DNA of 64,000 bases from Terebella lapidaria (taxonomy: Eukaryota > Annelida > Polychaeta > Terebellida > Terebellidae): contig OX424560.1 in the NCBI GenBank assembly GCA_949152475.1, positions 2,170,001-2,234,000 on the forward strand, read 5' to 3'. The notes below the pieces were generated by a model. That model did not search any database. It was not told the DNA's origin and saw nothing but the letters and a program-made list of their open reading frames with translations. This document shows, piece by piece, positions 1 through 13,734 of this stretch (its first letter is position 1; each line of letters starts with the position of its first letter). A program made the translations under genes and the position numbers.

Positions 1-168
1 TATAAATTCTAAAATTTCGAATGGAACTCTAAATATATGCTTAACACGAATGCTCGTCAACAAACAAGAAGCATCTTAGTTTCTTATCGAACTGTGTACA
101 TGTACTATATTTCTGTAAATAATATATTATACAACAACATGAAGACTGAAGTCACACGTTTTGCAGAT

Positions 169-1433
169 CAGACATGGGGCATTCGTATTCGGTATTCGAA
201 TATATTCGAATACTATTTTTAAAGTATTCGTATTCATATTCGAATACATTATTCAAAACTCAGAATATTCATATTCATATTCGAATACATTCTGAAGTAT
301 TCATATTATGAATACTTTTACGAATACTTTTGAATACATAGAGTACAGCCATACATAACCGAAGTTCTTGCATCTATCGCTTATTCTCTATTAAACTTTA
401 GTTGCCATACATGTGAATGACACATAATTTTTTTCTCCTACTTTCTGTTAAAGATTCTGTATTGATACGTGAACCTGATATATTGACAGTGTAAAACATG
501 AAGCAATTATTGAGCAATTTTCTGTAATATTGTAAACCCCCGACACTCTAAATATTACAGATGTAATCGCTATACATGAATGCACAGTATAGACACTGAC
601 TTATCGCCAGCGGGCCGACATCGCCACCCCCCCCCCCCCCCCCTCACACACACACACACCACAGATGTGATGTTCATCACTGATCAGATTGTCATCAACT
701 AGTAATCACCGGTGAGGCTTTTATCAAGAGCAATTATTATGACTCCGCTTACTGATTGATGTCATTGTGGGCTCTGTGGCCTGGGCATCTGGGCCATTGT
801 CAAAGCACCCCGACTGAGAAATCTCACAAGACATCTCCATTGGATGACCCATGCATACATATCTATAACCACATTTCTACAATAGTACACAGGTACACCG
901 CTGTGACTTGTAAATTTGTGACTGAGTGGCAACCGCAGCTCTACAAACGGATTAACATCTAACGGACATTGGATTACATAATCACGAGAAAATGAAGCAT
1001 AGTAATCTAGTCTTGAACAGATGTGATGTGAATGGGTGTGTGTGTGTGTGTGTGGGGGGGGGGGGGGTTACTGATAACTGATTATCATGACATAAACAAT
1101 AAAATGTATTTTTATCAGATATCATCACCTTTGTATCAATGTTTGTATCAATGACATAACAATATAATACTTGTATCAATGTACTGTATCTGGACATTAC
1201 TAGTAGGTAATGTATCATGAGTTGATGACATAAACAATAAATGTCTAAACATGCCAATTGTCTTCTCTCGGAAAAGTATTCATGAATGTATTCACGAATA
1301 CTCTTGAAAATATTCGTATTCATATTCGAATACACTCTAAAAATGAGTATTCATATTCATATTCGTATCCATTTCTATAGTCAGTATTCGTATTCATATT
1401 CGAATACATCTCAAAGTATTCGCCCCATGTCTG
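169..1433. mobile_element. Non-autonomous hAT-like DNA transposon
   Basis: The element has perfect 12-bp terminal inverted repeats: CAGACATGGGGC at 169-180 and its complement at 1422-1433. A perfect 8-bp target duplication TTGCAGAT lies at 161-168 and 1434-1441. An 8-bp duplication with CAG..CTG ends fits the hAT superfamily. Both ends carry subterminal clusters of TATTCGTATTCATATTCGAA-like words (about 178-340 and 1270-1420), as expected for transposase-binding sites. The middle holds a poly-C/CA tract (629-660) and a GT/poly-G tract (about 1036-1067) that are roughly complementary. No transposase frame is present. The paralogous block at 50230-50300 lacks the element and about 100 bp of adjacent sequence. 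Confidence 0.85.
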
Positions 1434-2783
1434 TTGCAGATACATGAATGAAATTGGCGTCAAATCAGCTCACTTTGTGAAACGACAATTCCAGTGAATG
1501 ACATTTCTTTGATATGGTCGCTCTTCAAGGTCGAACCAATTTGCTTCCAAAATACACACTTCAATAGAATCAGAATGCTGCACACGATTCTCTGTAACAA
1601 AGGTCATTGATCTATGATATTGTCAGGAATATACATATCACTTGAAGGAGCATATGAAATGAATACCCCCAAACAGTGTTTCTCCCTGTTGATAACATGC
1701 AAATCATCATATTGAAGGTTGGAAGGAATTCATTGGATTGAATCAATCCCCACGACTCTAAATACGCTGTAATTTAACTGATGAGCGCGGTCAGTGCCTG
1801 CCTCTCGGGAACGTCAAAATCTCGTGTCAAAGGGGGCTCAAGTTTTTTCTTCACATGTTTTTCTGTTTTGTTCACATCAATGTTCGAGCTTTGATAACCG
1901 AATCGTTTTATTTCCTCAAGTTTTCCATAATTGGTTGGCACCATATTTAATATACCAATTACATTTGACTGTGTGTGACAGGTGAATGTAAGTATCTGTA
2001 TTTGTGAAGTGTTCACAACTGTTTTATGGGCTCTTAATGTCTTTGTCGTCATATTATCTGATATCCTACACATCTGCTTGTGAAAAGTTGGCCTTTTGTG
2101 TAAAGCAGACAGAATAACAAAATTTCCATATATCATAGCATGTATTGTCCAAAGCAGCTGTTACTCGAGATTAGTAGGATGATATTCTTGGATAGATATT
2201 CTTGGATGATATTCTTGTCTTTTGTCAGGGCAACGCCTAATTTTACCCTTTTCTTCCAGTGACGCTGTACATTAGGCGCGCCTATGCAATATCCGACATT
2301 TTCCTTTGTAAAGGCCCCATTAATCATGTTCGATGTAGAATAAGACAAATAGATTAGGATAACAGTGACAGTTTTGTTGACCCTTTGTATCTTCTTCAGC
2401 TTACACTGAGTTTAATGAGTCAGGAAACAGAATGACCATTCAATCAGCAGCGCTAACAAGTTTGTGTATAATGTGAGTTATTTATTCCTCCAATAAATGT
2501 GCATCAATAAGACACTATGAACACCAAAGATATAAAAATGTGGTAATGTGACCTGGTGTGGATAGGAAAGTATGTCTGTGTCTCATAAACAGGCAATCAC
2601 TCCCACGTATCAGTGATATACATGTAGCTACATTGTGGGAACATCCGACAGATGGAACAGCACTGAATATTAGTGCTTATTAATGCTTCTGTTTTCTGTA
2701 TGATATTTAAAAAGGCAGTCACTCCCATGTACCAGTGATATACATGTAGCTACAATGTCGGAACACTGGGCAGATGGAACGAC

Positions 2784-3043
2784 ACTAGATCTATTTTCAT
2801 GTTAATTTTGGAGAATTCATGACGGGTGCCACTAGTGGGGCAGGAAATGCTCACTCTTTCCGGAACACCTGATTTCACCTCCTAATGGCCATTTTTGGGG
2901 GTTCATGAGTTTCCCTGTCCTTTTTGTTTTCTCTCACTTCGTATGCCTGATATGACTTTCTGTCCCCGGACTATGAGATTGGATAACGGACCCTGTTTTG
3001 TTTGCTCGGAATACTTAATACTGGGTATTGATTCCACGTCTAC
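2784..3043 (+). mobile_element. Penelope-like element, 5'-truncated 3' end
   Basis: This is the reverse complement of about 61345-61610, the 3' end and trailer of the Penelope-like element at the right edge of the window. It starts just inside the last codons and ends at the shared terminus GATTCCACGTCTA. The paralogous block A copy (52400-53290) lacks it, so it inserted after the block duplicated or was lost from the other copy. Strong 5' truncation is usual for target-primed retroelements. Confidence 0.75.
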
Positions 3044-3049
3044 TACCAA

Positions 3050-6000
3050 AATGTTTTCTGTATAATAATATTTCTGTTGATAATACGTGTCTGGTCGTGG
3101 ATTTATACTCGATAGCAGACAATGAACCACGCAGTGTAAGTATACCAATTATTATGTCAGCCACATTACCCATATCAGATCATAGGTAAAAATATTTAAG
3201 TGTCACTGGATCTCATCTTCTGGCGGTTCATGATTGAAAAAAGTCGATGTTGATTGCACCTGAATTTGAAAAACTAGTTATATTAGTTTACTTCCGATAT
3301 GTGAATTGTTATCGCAGGTGGTGTACATTTATCCCACCTCCGTTTTTCGCCGCGATATCTGGCTTCTCACACAGAAGTTGGGGTCTTGATGTAGAAACAC
3401 TAGGCAGATGACAGTAGACAACATCCTGCCATTCAACTCACATGTCCGCTGTAGTGAATATAGGCATATATGAATCTGCCCTTATCATTTTCCTGTTCAC
3501 ACGAGAAGACCTGTCGTTATATAACTTTCTTGTGAGATGACCAGCATGTGTATACGAACGAGGATACCATGATCCTGAATGACAGATTGTATACGTGTGT
3601 ACAAAGAACACTGATTGGGATCAATCTGATTCCGATTGATATGCTAATTCTAAAATCATAACGCTCCTAAAATCATGTCAAAAGGAGGGTTCACACATCA
3701 TGATTCTGCCATGTAGCATATCACTGGACATATAAGGCATCGTATGTACCGCCCTTTAAAGGTCGCAATATATTTTGTCAGTGCATTGCCTACTTTATCA
3801 GTTTACTCCAGTGTTATTACACTAGGAGCGCCTTCTCGTCGACTTATGTCACAATTTATATTATTATTTTTTTGACAACGAAAGTGAGTCAAATTTTATA
3901 GAATCATTTTCATGTTTCGCTGCATACTCCACAATTACATGAGTCTGTCGTTAATATAATTACACTGAACTGTATGTAAGAGGATATCCCTAATGTCCGT
4001 GCTGTGTATCAAAGTCAAATAAATATTCGCGTGCAATAACCGTGTAAAGCCAACAATATCGACATGATTGGAGTGTCATTTCTAATATCCTTCCAATATA
4101 AATATAATAAACACCACCTTCCACCACTTGCTGTCCGAAATCCAATCTTAAATAAATAGTTTTCTTCTTTCCTACAGAAACTATCGTCACAGAAGTTATT
4201 TAAAACCGGTTTGTGCCCTTGGGTTAGTTTTGGGATGGTTATAGTGCTACCAAGTGATGAAGTGCCCGTAGGATTATTGATTGTTTCTGATAGGATTGTT
4301 TCATATAAAGAGCCTCAAGATATGATAATGATTGGAAGTATATTGGTGGATTGAGGAAACTGAGGGAATGTGGACGTCCTGGAAAATGGGTGATGCTTTG
4401 ATGATCAAAGAGTGGAAGTTTATTTCCTAGTGTGTAGTGTGAACAAACCCCCTATTTTCTTTTCAGTATTAGGATGCTGATCATTTACTCTATAAAATAA
4501 TGTTTTTTTGAAGAGATAATATTCACCAAATGACTTTTAAATTTTGACTCTCCGTTACCTCACTGTTTGTAGCGGACTACGTTAACAAAGAAAGGTGGTG
4601 TTGTTTTCGCAAGTGTATTTATCCAGGCCCCTGTACCACCCTCTGTTTAGGTTTGGATACATCGCTACAACACTAATCCATAATCGATGGACTGGAAAAA
4701 TCGTTCAAGTGATGACGAAATTATGTCATCACATCGACTAATTGTCACCTGGAGTAAATATAGCACACCGTGATTCTGTCATTGTCTGTGCTATCATGCT
4801 GATGCATAACATACAGCAACACGTGAAATTTTACAGACATAACTTGTTTATTAATAGACTATTCAGAACGAATCATAAACAATTCCAGAACAGGTGGCCA
4901 CTTTTCTCCGTCTGCTTTTGTAAAAAATAGTGTCACGTGTGTTGATATGAATTACACAAGTAAAATTATTTGTATGAATATTTGATATGATGTGTAACGG
5001 GGATTTTGATTCGAACAAAAGTACAGGCCAATAGATTTCCCACTCCTTGGGTGTTTTTCTTCCATTCGAATTCACAGGTGGTCCAATAAATTCGACTATA
5101 CAGTGCTATTCTAATCTTGATCCTCTAGTCAACTGCTAGTACTGATAAATCCATCGCTGCTGCTTTATGTAATAGACCAATATATACATTCAAAACATCC
5201 ATTTGAACCTTTGAAAGTTCAAAAGCTTCAAATTATATCCTTAAGTTCTTTTGTAGCAAGAGAAGTAGTTACTGTCAGTTAGGTGTTATAAAATATGTTG
5301 TAGTATAGTTGGGAGCTACGGGTCGTCTAAAGTGCAACTTCGAACTTTGATTCTATTAGCTGCATAAAGCAACCGGACATCATTACACTGATTAAGGTGG
5401 CGTGGTATCTGTCTGGCGGATGGCTCGAATAAGATGAAAACTGGTCTGGTGGAAATTCTTACAAATTACATGCGTTAATACAAAAACATTAATACAATAT
5501 TGTCTGGTGTCAGATGAACTGGATGCTGTGGTGAGGTGATGATATTATGCCCACGTGAAAAGAACAAGAAACGTGCACTCTCAATAATTGCACTTTAACT
5601 GTCAATTTTGCACTTTCGAAGACTTAAACAATCTGTCTGGTGAATGGTAAAAAACGCGTTGAAATATGTGTTTTATGTGTGCTCTAGATGATATAATTCC
5701 CTTTCGGGTGTGCTGTCTGGAATTTCAGAGACTCGATGAAAAAAGGAAAAAAAACAGACTCTGGCAAAATGATTTTTTCAAACACAGGTCCCTTCAGAGC
5801 CACCGTACAAAATGCAATCAGTCCTGGGACATGAAGGCCGGGTCGTCTCTCCAATCAACTCGGCCTGTCCAATTTGACATGATGCACGGCACTATTTGGC
5901 GCCTCACGTTGCACGTCATGTCAGTTGTTGGCGGACAGTGTTTGACCAAAATGTCAAGATTTACATGTATATATTTCTTGTAGATATAGTTCCTAATACC

Positions 6001-7690
6001 AATAATTTAGCATAATATACCAGAATATCGAACCAACTGGCTGGCGTACCAACCAGCCCTGTCCAAGTCGGCGTTCCCAAATATCAAAACCGTGACGACC
6101 AAACCTAATCAACCTCGCATCCGGAGATCGTGAACGGATGCGCCTTATTCATATCCCTTTGTGAATACAACAACAGCCAGAACATGGCTCTCGATAAGGC
6201 CATAACATCGATTGCACTTTTGTTGGGGATTCGTTTGAAGCCTGTGAACTGAATAAAGGGAAGAAACACGCTCTGAGATGATCACTGCATAATCAGTTAG
6301 GTGACACACATGGTTCAACACTTGCAAGAATGATATACGATATAAAAGCAGTCAATAATTCCATCACATCATACAATCCTGCTTTACTGTTGCATATTCA
6401 AGCCTGGTAGAATAATGTGAGTTGAGACAGCAACAAAAAAAGTACTACGAGAGAGCAAGAATCCGAAGGCATACAGCTACATACCCATTATGTGTTCACG
6501 GCGAGTTGGTGCTTGTTGGTCCAGGCTTGAGTGTTATGTGCCTGGGATGTGTTTATCCGGCATATCGATCGGTTATTTTACGAGTAGAAAACAAGATCAC
6601 CATTGCTATTTCTGACAGTGATGGCAATATATTGTTATCTTATAGCATGGAAAAGAGTTTTTGTTATTGATAATAACATGTGTTTATTATATAAAAAACA
6701 CGACCACAGTAAGGATTCAAGATCAGCGCGAGTCTGAATGTAGCCTATGATGAATTGCTTTGATAGATTGGACAATAGCAAACATTTCATTTTCTCTGGG
6801 GCAAGCAGTTTTGTCTGTGTTTGTGTTCGACCAATTGTCTCAATTGCTTCAACCTCTTAGCGATCACCAGGATTTGAAGCCTGATCCGGAAATTGTATAT
6901 TCTTATTCATAATTTATCTGTGTCAGTTCGTTGAGAGAAACACGAATTTGACATTCACAATAGTATGGGTACATGCCTGTGAATATTTCTAATGATACTA
7001 GCCGAGTATATTCGTTTTTTATTTCAGTCACATTGACAACGGTGACAATAATTAAAGGACGAGATGATGTCGCTACTGTACTGCATACAACCACGATAAC
7101 GTTCATAACATATATAATAATTTGTGAAAGGGAGAACTTGTAAAATGTGGAAAATCTGTGAACCAGATGTATGTGTAACTATTTGTTTGGTATGTGAATT
7201 TAATGCGCATTTACTGGAATGCAAATAGGTTTGAAGCCTTTTGTGAAACAAAAACATTATTATATAGTTTAAAGGTTTAATTCTCCACAGCAATTTACAA
7301 ATGTCTGAATTTCCACTGAAACATTACTGGACTTTGACATTGTCAGGCATTGGGTTTGTTTTGTAAACCACCATTATTAAAAGAAACATTAAATGTTTCA
7401 TTTAATAATGCTGTATTTGAAGCTGCCCCTGATTTGAGAGGCTCAGTCTCAGTGGACGTCAACAACACCTGCGTCTTTCCTAGCGGGGGATGTTTGAACA
7501 GCACATGGGAATAAAGTCCCTTATCTTAAAACAAGTTGACGTTAAGTGTTTAACGGGAAATCTGAAGCATTTTACAAACTCTCTGAAACAACTCTGACAG
7601 TGAAATGGAATGTAGGCATGGAGCGAATATTCTCCAGTCATTAATTGACAATTGTGCTTTTCTTCCAGGTCAAACGAATGCCAAACGTAC
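3050..7690. other. Block A interior without a supported gene
   Basis: I see no gene, RNA gene or element end here. Short open frames at 4742-4930, 5666-5983 and 6422-6670 are not preserved in the second copy of the block. A word resembling GAGCRCCTTCTCGTCGACT occurs at about 3824, again at about 8730 (the start of block B) and at about 54100, marking a small dispersed repeat that may have guided recombination. Confidence 0.6.
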
Positions 7691-7695
7691 ATCGT

Positions 7696-8170
7696 TGTGG
7701 TCGTACATATATAGCTATGTTGTGATTTAAGTTATATGTTATGTGTTCTAGTAGACCCCGGAGTTGATAAGTTACAGGCTGTGTGGTTGTACATAGCTAT
7801 GTTGTGATTCAAGTTATATGATATGTGTTCTGGTAGACCCCGGAGTTGATAAGTTACAGGCTGTGCGGTTGTGCATAGCTATATTGTGATGTAAGTTATA
7901 TGGTATGTGCCCTGGTAGACCCTGAAGTTGATAAGTTACAGGCTGTGTGGTTGTACATAGCTATGTTGTGATTTAAGTTATATGGTATGTGTTCTGGTAG
8001 ACCCCGGAGTTGATAAGTTACAGGCTGTGCGGTTGTGCATAGCTATATTGTGATGTAAGTTATATGGTATGTGTCCTGGTAGACCCTGAAGTTGATAAGT
8101 TACAGGCTGTGTAGTTGTACATAGCTATGTTGTGATTATATATAATTTATATATAAGTTGATAAGCTACA
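7696..8170 (+). repeat. Minisatellite, about 82-84 bp, 5-6 units
   Basis: Five to six head-to-tail units read GTGGTTGTACATAGCTATG ... GTTGATAAGTTACAGGCTGT. They begin near 7696, 7782, 7866, 7951, 8029 and 8112, and the last is partial and drifts into AT-rich sequence. The equivalent place in the second block A copy (about 59600-59760) has only two units, so copy number changed after the block duplicated. Confidence 0.85.
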
Positions 8171-11150
8171 GGCTGGGGTTATCTGTTCTCTTACCTCAGG
8201 TTGACATACTATATTAGATGTGTTACTCAGATTAGCTGCATACATCACGATGATATCTTATTAATAATAGTCTCATACTGTGTCCTTAGGAACGACACTA
8301 TAGCACTACATTTGACACATGTATATATTTCTGGTGGAAAATATTGTGAGCATCTTTCCATGCTGATAACTTGATGTGCACGGTTTCGTGTACATTTGAT
8401 GTGTATTTGGGTAGTAGCAAAAAGAAATGGTGATCGTTTCTAAAAAAGAAATTTGGATTAAAACGCATGAACAATTTTATTATGCTGGTCAGTTCAGTTA
8501 TTATAAACATACAGCGGTATGATTTCAAGCAAGCGACGATCAAATGGATTCCTGTTACGATGGACATCAGTCATAATAACCTTATCCACTCAAACAAAAT
8601 AAATCGATTTGTATAGTGAGAAGAAGTTTCAGGAACTTTGATATGGTTTCGAATAATCATAAGAGTTGTTCAATGGTTGTAGCTAATCTAACATATATTT
8701 ACTGGCTCATTTTAGTGTTGATACACACCAAGAGCACCTTCTCGTCGACTGATGTCACAACTGATGTTATTCATGTTCAGTATTGACAACGAAAGTGACC
8801 TTGACCCTGCACGTGAGTGTTACACACAGATCAGTGCCTCGTGCTTACCGCAGTGCCTCGATCTATACTTTCACACTCTGGCCTCGACCGTTTGTAGGAA
8901 TCCATACCATCCACTTTTGAGGACGTTTCCAGGTCGGTTACTCTCACACTTCATGTTGTTGAACAAAGTTCCCCATGACAGTTCGTCGATCATTGCAGGA
9001 AATACATAAGCAGGGAACTAATATCAGTGGTGTTTCTTTAATTTTGTGGTCGTATTCAGGAATGTAAACAAGACAGACAATAAATTTTAACGAATTTGGT
9101 TAAGCTGATAATTATCACTCTCGCTACGGCACAACCCACCCATTAGCATCCTTGTCACATACTGTGAATTAGACACACTGTAATATGATCACAGTTCTAT
9201 TTCTTGAGTGTTCCAAAATTTACTAAGAAGTCTTTTATGAATGTAATTCAAAATCTGGGACGATACTTCTATATGGGACTATTTTGTCACATTACATGTA
9301 GGAAAAAAACCCAGAAAGGCCATAACTCAAGGTACAAGTATTTGATTTCAGACCTTATATATTTCGACCACTGCTGTATAAATTATACCAAAATAGACCA
9401 GGCAGACTGGAAAACAAACTCCTTGGTCAAAAGTAAACAAATACAAGCTCAGCCAGGAAGCCACGGAATCTCGTGTTAAGAATGATGCCCACTGGGCCTA
9501 TGTGAGTTTGTGGTTGTTCGTCAAGGAGGCCCAGATATTGGCTGTAGTCTGTGTCTGGGGCGTGTTTGACAAAGGATTCGGCATTGAGGTGTTGTTACTA
9601 GATGGTCGGAAACAAACTTCAACATTGCACTATATGTTTAATGTTAGATAATGTTTGTATTAATGTGTGGCATGGCAGTTTTGCTTGCAGAGCGAATTAA
9701 CATAATTGTATCGTCCTTTTGAATATTAAAATCAACGTGTCGTCTGTATTACAACTTGTTTCAATATATGTAGTCAATAACATAATATTCTATGGGGAAT
9801 TTTTAGAGAGAACAGAACATTATTCGAACAATATTTTGTTGGCCCGTGTGTCATTACTGACCATGAAAGCCCACGATACTCACTGGCTAATGGTTCTCAC
9901 ATGCTATGAACACAGTTTGAGGGTTGGGAGTTCACAGAATACCGCTTCCGTCTTAGATTGTCAATGTCCGATGAATCCCTGACAGTATAGGCGGCTGTAA
10001 CATTGTGGCTAATGTCAGGACGTAATGGTATTGTGTGCGAGATGTAACACTGCTAATGGGCAATACAATCTGAATGAATATATGACTGAATTGTCAGGAA
10101 TACATGCAAAGGGCTATTACATGTCGGTAACGGCTTTGCTAATTGTTGATATCTTGTACAGCACAAGATCACAGCCGAGGTGGTGAGATCAATTTTTTCT
10201 CCCTCATCTTTGACGCTGGATAAAGCACGTATAATACAACGTGGTACATTGACGTCTTTCGTGAATATTCATTTTTATTTGCAGTGGAATATTCGTAACG
10301 AAAAACATTGTTAGTGGGGACTATCTACTCAATGAATAATAATGTTTTTTTTTTCTCCCCCTCAAAAGGACTATTTATTGAGCAGGCTCGGTGAGTACGT
10401 CTTATTCGGGAGGGAACGAATTCACCGTCACAAAGGTCAATATTTGTATAATGTTGTTACCTAATACACTGTGTTTTCTTCTGATGTTTGATTTGTCTAA
10501 TTTCGGTGGCCAAGATGTCAATGCAAAATATTCTTATCGAACATTGCTATCAAAATGTATGTGGTGTCATTTATGTATCGTAGGTGATCGTAGGTATAAC
10601 AGTACAGAACATCAGGACTAATTCCCTGTTCACTGTCCGGAATCCGTTTCGGCAGAGGATATTGGGAAACGATATTTTTCGGTTGGGAAACGATATGTTC
10701 GATTGGGAAACGCCAAGCTGCAAGGGGGTATGAGTTGTTTTCATCAATAAAGTATGAAAAAATAGGTGTAATTGTTAATCAAAAGAAAAACAAACATGCG
10801 CTAATGTTGTATAAAGTCTTCAGTGTCTACCAAACCTGCTATAATAGGCTATACTTGATGTAATATCGTTTTTGGGACGTGAAATACGATGAAAATAACA
10901 CCGTTTTGAACAAATGAACACTGATGATTAAATATGTGTCTGATGCACACGAAAAGTATCGCGAGTCAAGAGAAAGATGTATTACATGATCCCACATGAT
11001 TACATGAAAAAGAAACATTTTACATCGTCTCATTAATAAATATTTGCTGATTTTCTGAACCATTGATGTTTCGGTCGGTAAACGATACATATAGAGAAGG
11101 CACCGGTTGGTAATCCATGCTGTTTCGATTGGGAAACGGAAAATTTTGTA

Positions 11151-12165
11151 CAGTGTAACTTGACCACGCGGTCACTTGTTTAACACGGGCACTTGTGCAT
11201 TAAGGGCAGTCTGGCTCAGTCTGATAGATTTTCAATGCTTAATGATACGGCAGTTAGCTTCCTGAAGCGGTCACTTGCCCAATGTGGAATACGGTCAGCT
11301 AATCCAGTCTAAACGGGCCTGACCGCACTGTTAGTAACGGGCATTAGGCCAACGAGGATCGTTGATTAGGCTCCTCCACCGGCAATCAGCACTCGATCAA
11401 TGATCATAGATATCGCTCAGCCAATCTCAGCACTGGGCTCCACGATCAATACTGTGAAGCACGTGAGAAGTGGGCGGGTTTTACGACCCTCAGCCAATCA
11501 GCGATCGTTGTTTACTCAACGTCATTTAAAGTTTCCCCACGGGCAGTGCCGCATATCCGCGTGTATGTTTTCTCACAATTATCCCACCCATATCACGATT
11601 ATCAGACCATGAATAGCCCGACATTAAAGATACCAAAATGTCCCTAGAATAACAGTGATTACGGCTTCTATGTCAACACAGAAAGCAGTCAGACGAGACA
11701 TTATAGCGCCAGTAAGTCGCGTGTCCGATTCCAAATCAGCTCGAGCAGATTGCCCGCTAGATTGTGTTTTCCCGTGAAACTTGCAGGCCATTCACATGCT
11801 ATAAAAATGGTGCATTCTACAGGCCATTCAGATCATTTTGTGTTGCTGACTGAAGTGTATCTCTCAAAATGTCTTCTAACAAAAAAAAACCGCACCGAGT
11901 TATCACTGGACAAAAAAATCGACCTGATAAAGCACAGTGATGGCAAAAGCCACCGTCAGTTAGCTGAACTTTATGGCATCGGCAGAACACAAGTCGGATC
12001 CATCCTGAAACGAAAGGCTGAGTTCATGACAGCCTTTGAGGAAAATGCGCCTGTTACAAAAAAACGTTTCAAACCCAGTTTCCAATATCAAGATGTTGAT
12101 AAATTGACCTGGGAATGGTTTGAAGTGCAAGAAGTTTGAACATGCCTGTGTCCGGCCCTTTCATG
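11151..12165 (+). mobile_element. Tigger-type transposon fragment
   Basis: The second CACTGTCC copy (31265-31290, reverse strand) gives an uninterrupted version. There, sequence ending TTTTGTA runs directly into CACATGAAATACGAG, whereas here about 1 kb intervenes and TA dinucleotides flank it (11149-11150 and 12166-12167). The left end, CAGTGTAACTTGACCACG, has the CAGT start typical of pogo/Tigger elements. The right end has no matching inverted repeat, so the 3' part including the DDE domain is missing. It contains the helix-turn-helix coding remnant at 11865-12165. Confidence 0.65.
11865..12165 (+). pseudogene. Tigger transposase N-terminal DNA-binding remnant
   Basis: The frame reads NRTELSLDKKIDLIK ... 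SHRQLAELYGIGRTQVGSIL ... KLTWEWFEVQ, which is the CENP-B-type N-terminal helix-turn-helix of Tigger/pogo transposases, binding the element's own inverted repeats. The homeodomain-like recognition helix (YGIGRTQVGSILKRK) is clear, and the VDKLTWEWF block begins the second helix-turn-helix. After this the frame ends at a stop near 12137. The other frame resumes with SLNMPVSGP, a phrase expected next in the family, so there is a single-base shift. The element then stops short, and the catalytic DDE domain is absent. The start of the open frame at 11750 is not credible as a family start; a start near 11868 (after CTCAAA) fits better. Confidence 0.8.
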
Positions 12166-12999
12166 TACTTATGAAATACGAGATCAACTGTTATACACGA
12201 GCAATACTGTGTGGTCTTTAGTGAAAGGTTACCTCGAACGAATTATAATTTTATGACTGTATGCACAACATTTTGGGTGTGAAATAAGGTGAATCATGTG
12301 CCCGGGCTCGACATAATAGAAAAAGTTTTGAGATTTTTGTTTCAAAACACGCTAATTTGGGTCTTTGACATTGTGTATAAAGATGGAATGCCTTGACGAT
12401 CGATAGGCCCAATATTTAGGCTCAAAAGGCCCAAAATTCAGTTTTTAGCTGTTTTCTCAGAAACTGTTTGATCAGTTTTGAGATTTTTGTTTAAAAAGAT
12501 TCCTCTTATGTACCTTTCTGAAGTGTATAAGTTTCGTTGCCCTTGAATCGCCGGTCTGCATGTGGTGGCCATTTTGAATTTTCGACAGGTTGTTGAAAAA
12601 AACTACATGTATTCGTTTTGAGTGATATCCAACCAAGAAAAATTTCCCCCTTTGAAAACGTTTTTGGATTTCACGCAATTTTTCCTTGATAATGGGAGTT
12701 GTATGGAGTAAACTCCTAGAACACTTCAAGATAGAGCGTAAATATTGGCACATTCAAATAGGAATTCATATATTGTGGTTCCGGTGGTGATCATGAATTT
12801 ACCTTCAATGACCTTGAGACGCCCTTCTTTGTCAGAAAAACAGTCAATTTCGGACTTTGGCGGCCATTTTCTCAAAAATTGTTCAGACGCTTTTCAGATT
12901 ATCGTTTGAAAAGATCACCCTTATGCACCTTTGCGACATGTCTAAGTTTCTTTGCCCTTGTATCGCTCAAAGTGGGCCATTTTGGCCCAAACTTGGCAC

Positions 13000-13640
13000 A
13001 AATGGGACTTTCCCATGTTAAATTCTTTTATGCTTCATAATGGGACATATTGTTGCTAATGTCTCACTTAATATTGAGATTAGATAGGAATCAATTGTGG
13101 ACATAAAGGAAATGATATGTGCTGAATATTCTCATAACCTTGAATTTCACATTCGACCTAATTTTCAAGGTCACAGGACAAAATGAGTAATATCTCGCTC
13201 CTTATCGACTATATGGCTTGGGAATCAATTGTGGACATATAGGAAATGATATACGTCAAATTTTCTGATGACCTTGAATTTGGCCTCGATCTCATTTTCA
13301 AAGTCACAGCACAAAATGGCCAATATATTGCTTATTATCGACTTTACTGCTGAGGAATCAATTGTGGACATATAGGGAATGATATATGCTTGGAGTTTCC
13401 GTGACCTTTGATCCTATTTTCGAGGCCAGACAACAAAGTGGCTAATTTCTCGCTTATTATCAACTTCAGAGCTTAGGAATCAATTGTGGACATATAGGAA
13501 ATGATATATGCCGAATATTCTCATAATCTTGAAGTTGACCTTTGACCTTATTTTCAAGGTCAGAGCACGAAATGGCTAATATCTCGCTCATTATCGACTT
13601 TCCAACTTAGGAATCAACTGTAAATATATAGAAAACAATG
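13000..13640 (+). repeat. About 130-bp tandem array with AGGTCA half-sites
   Basis: About four to five units begin at GGAATCAATTGTGGACATAT (near 13087, 13211, 13350, 13475 and 13608). Each carries TGACCTTGA- and TCAAGGTCA-like words. It is the same array as at 23868-24840 and, inverted, at 26660-27380. The block preceding it (12300-13000, with 'ggcggccatttt'-type words) also belongs to element X, whose hairpin end lies at about 13724-13737. Confidence 0.8.
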
Positions 13641-13734
13641 TTCCCCTTGGGCAGACATTGTTGAAAAATTACCATTGCAGACTTTGAGACCTTAACACTG
13701 TACAATTCTCGGGTAACATTTCTTAGCCTTTGGG

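Larger units (their letters stand above)
1..8715 (+). repeat. Large duplicated block A, copy 1
   Basis: This block matches about 50230-60300 in the same orientation. Clear landmark pairs are 1501-1720 with 50331-50520, 2140-2300 with 50880-51005, 4575-5080 with 55915-56825, 6130-6670 with 57970-58500 and 7290-8600 with 59100-60200. The copies differ by many substitutions and by private insertions. I see no open frame preserved between the copies in the way a gene would be: short frames such as 6422-6670 and 58246-58491 share only their last 40 or so codons, with amino-acid changes and a shift upstream. Outside the insertions listed separately, the stretch holds no recognisable gene. Confidence 0.85.

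Noticed and set aside
6422-6670. 82-codon frame shared with 58246-58491 (GCVYPAYRS..ILRVEN..ISDSDGNILL)
   Set aside because: Only the last 40 or so codons align in frame. Several of the differences change amino acids, and the upstream parts are in different frames, so this is simple paralogous DNA identity.
9719-9982. Frame ending LLTMKAHDTHWLMVLTCYEH.. that recurs at 31641-31928
   Set aside because: Block B copy 3 breaks the frame at about 34660, and the shared part is no more conserved than its non-coding surroundings.
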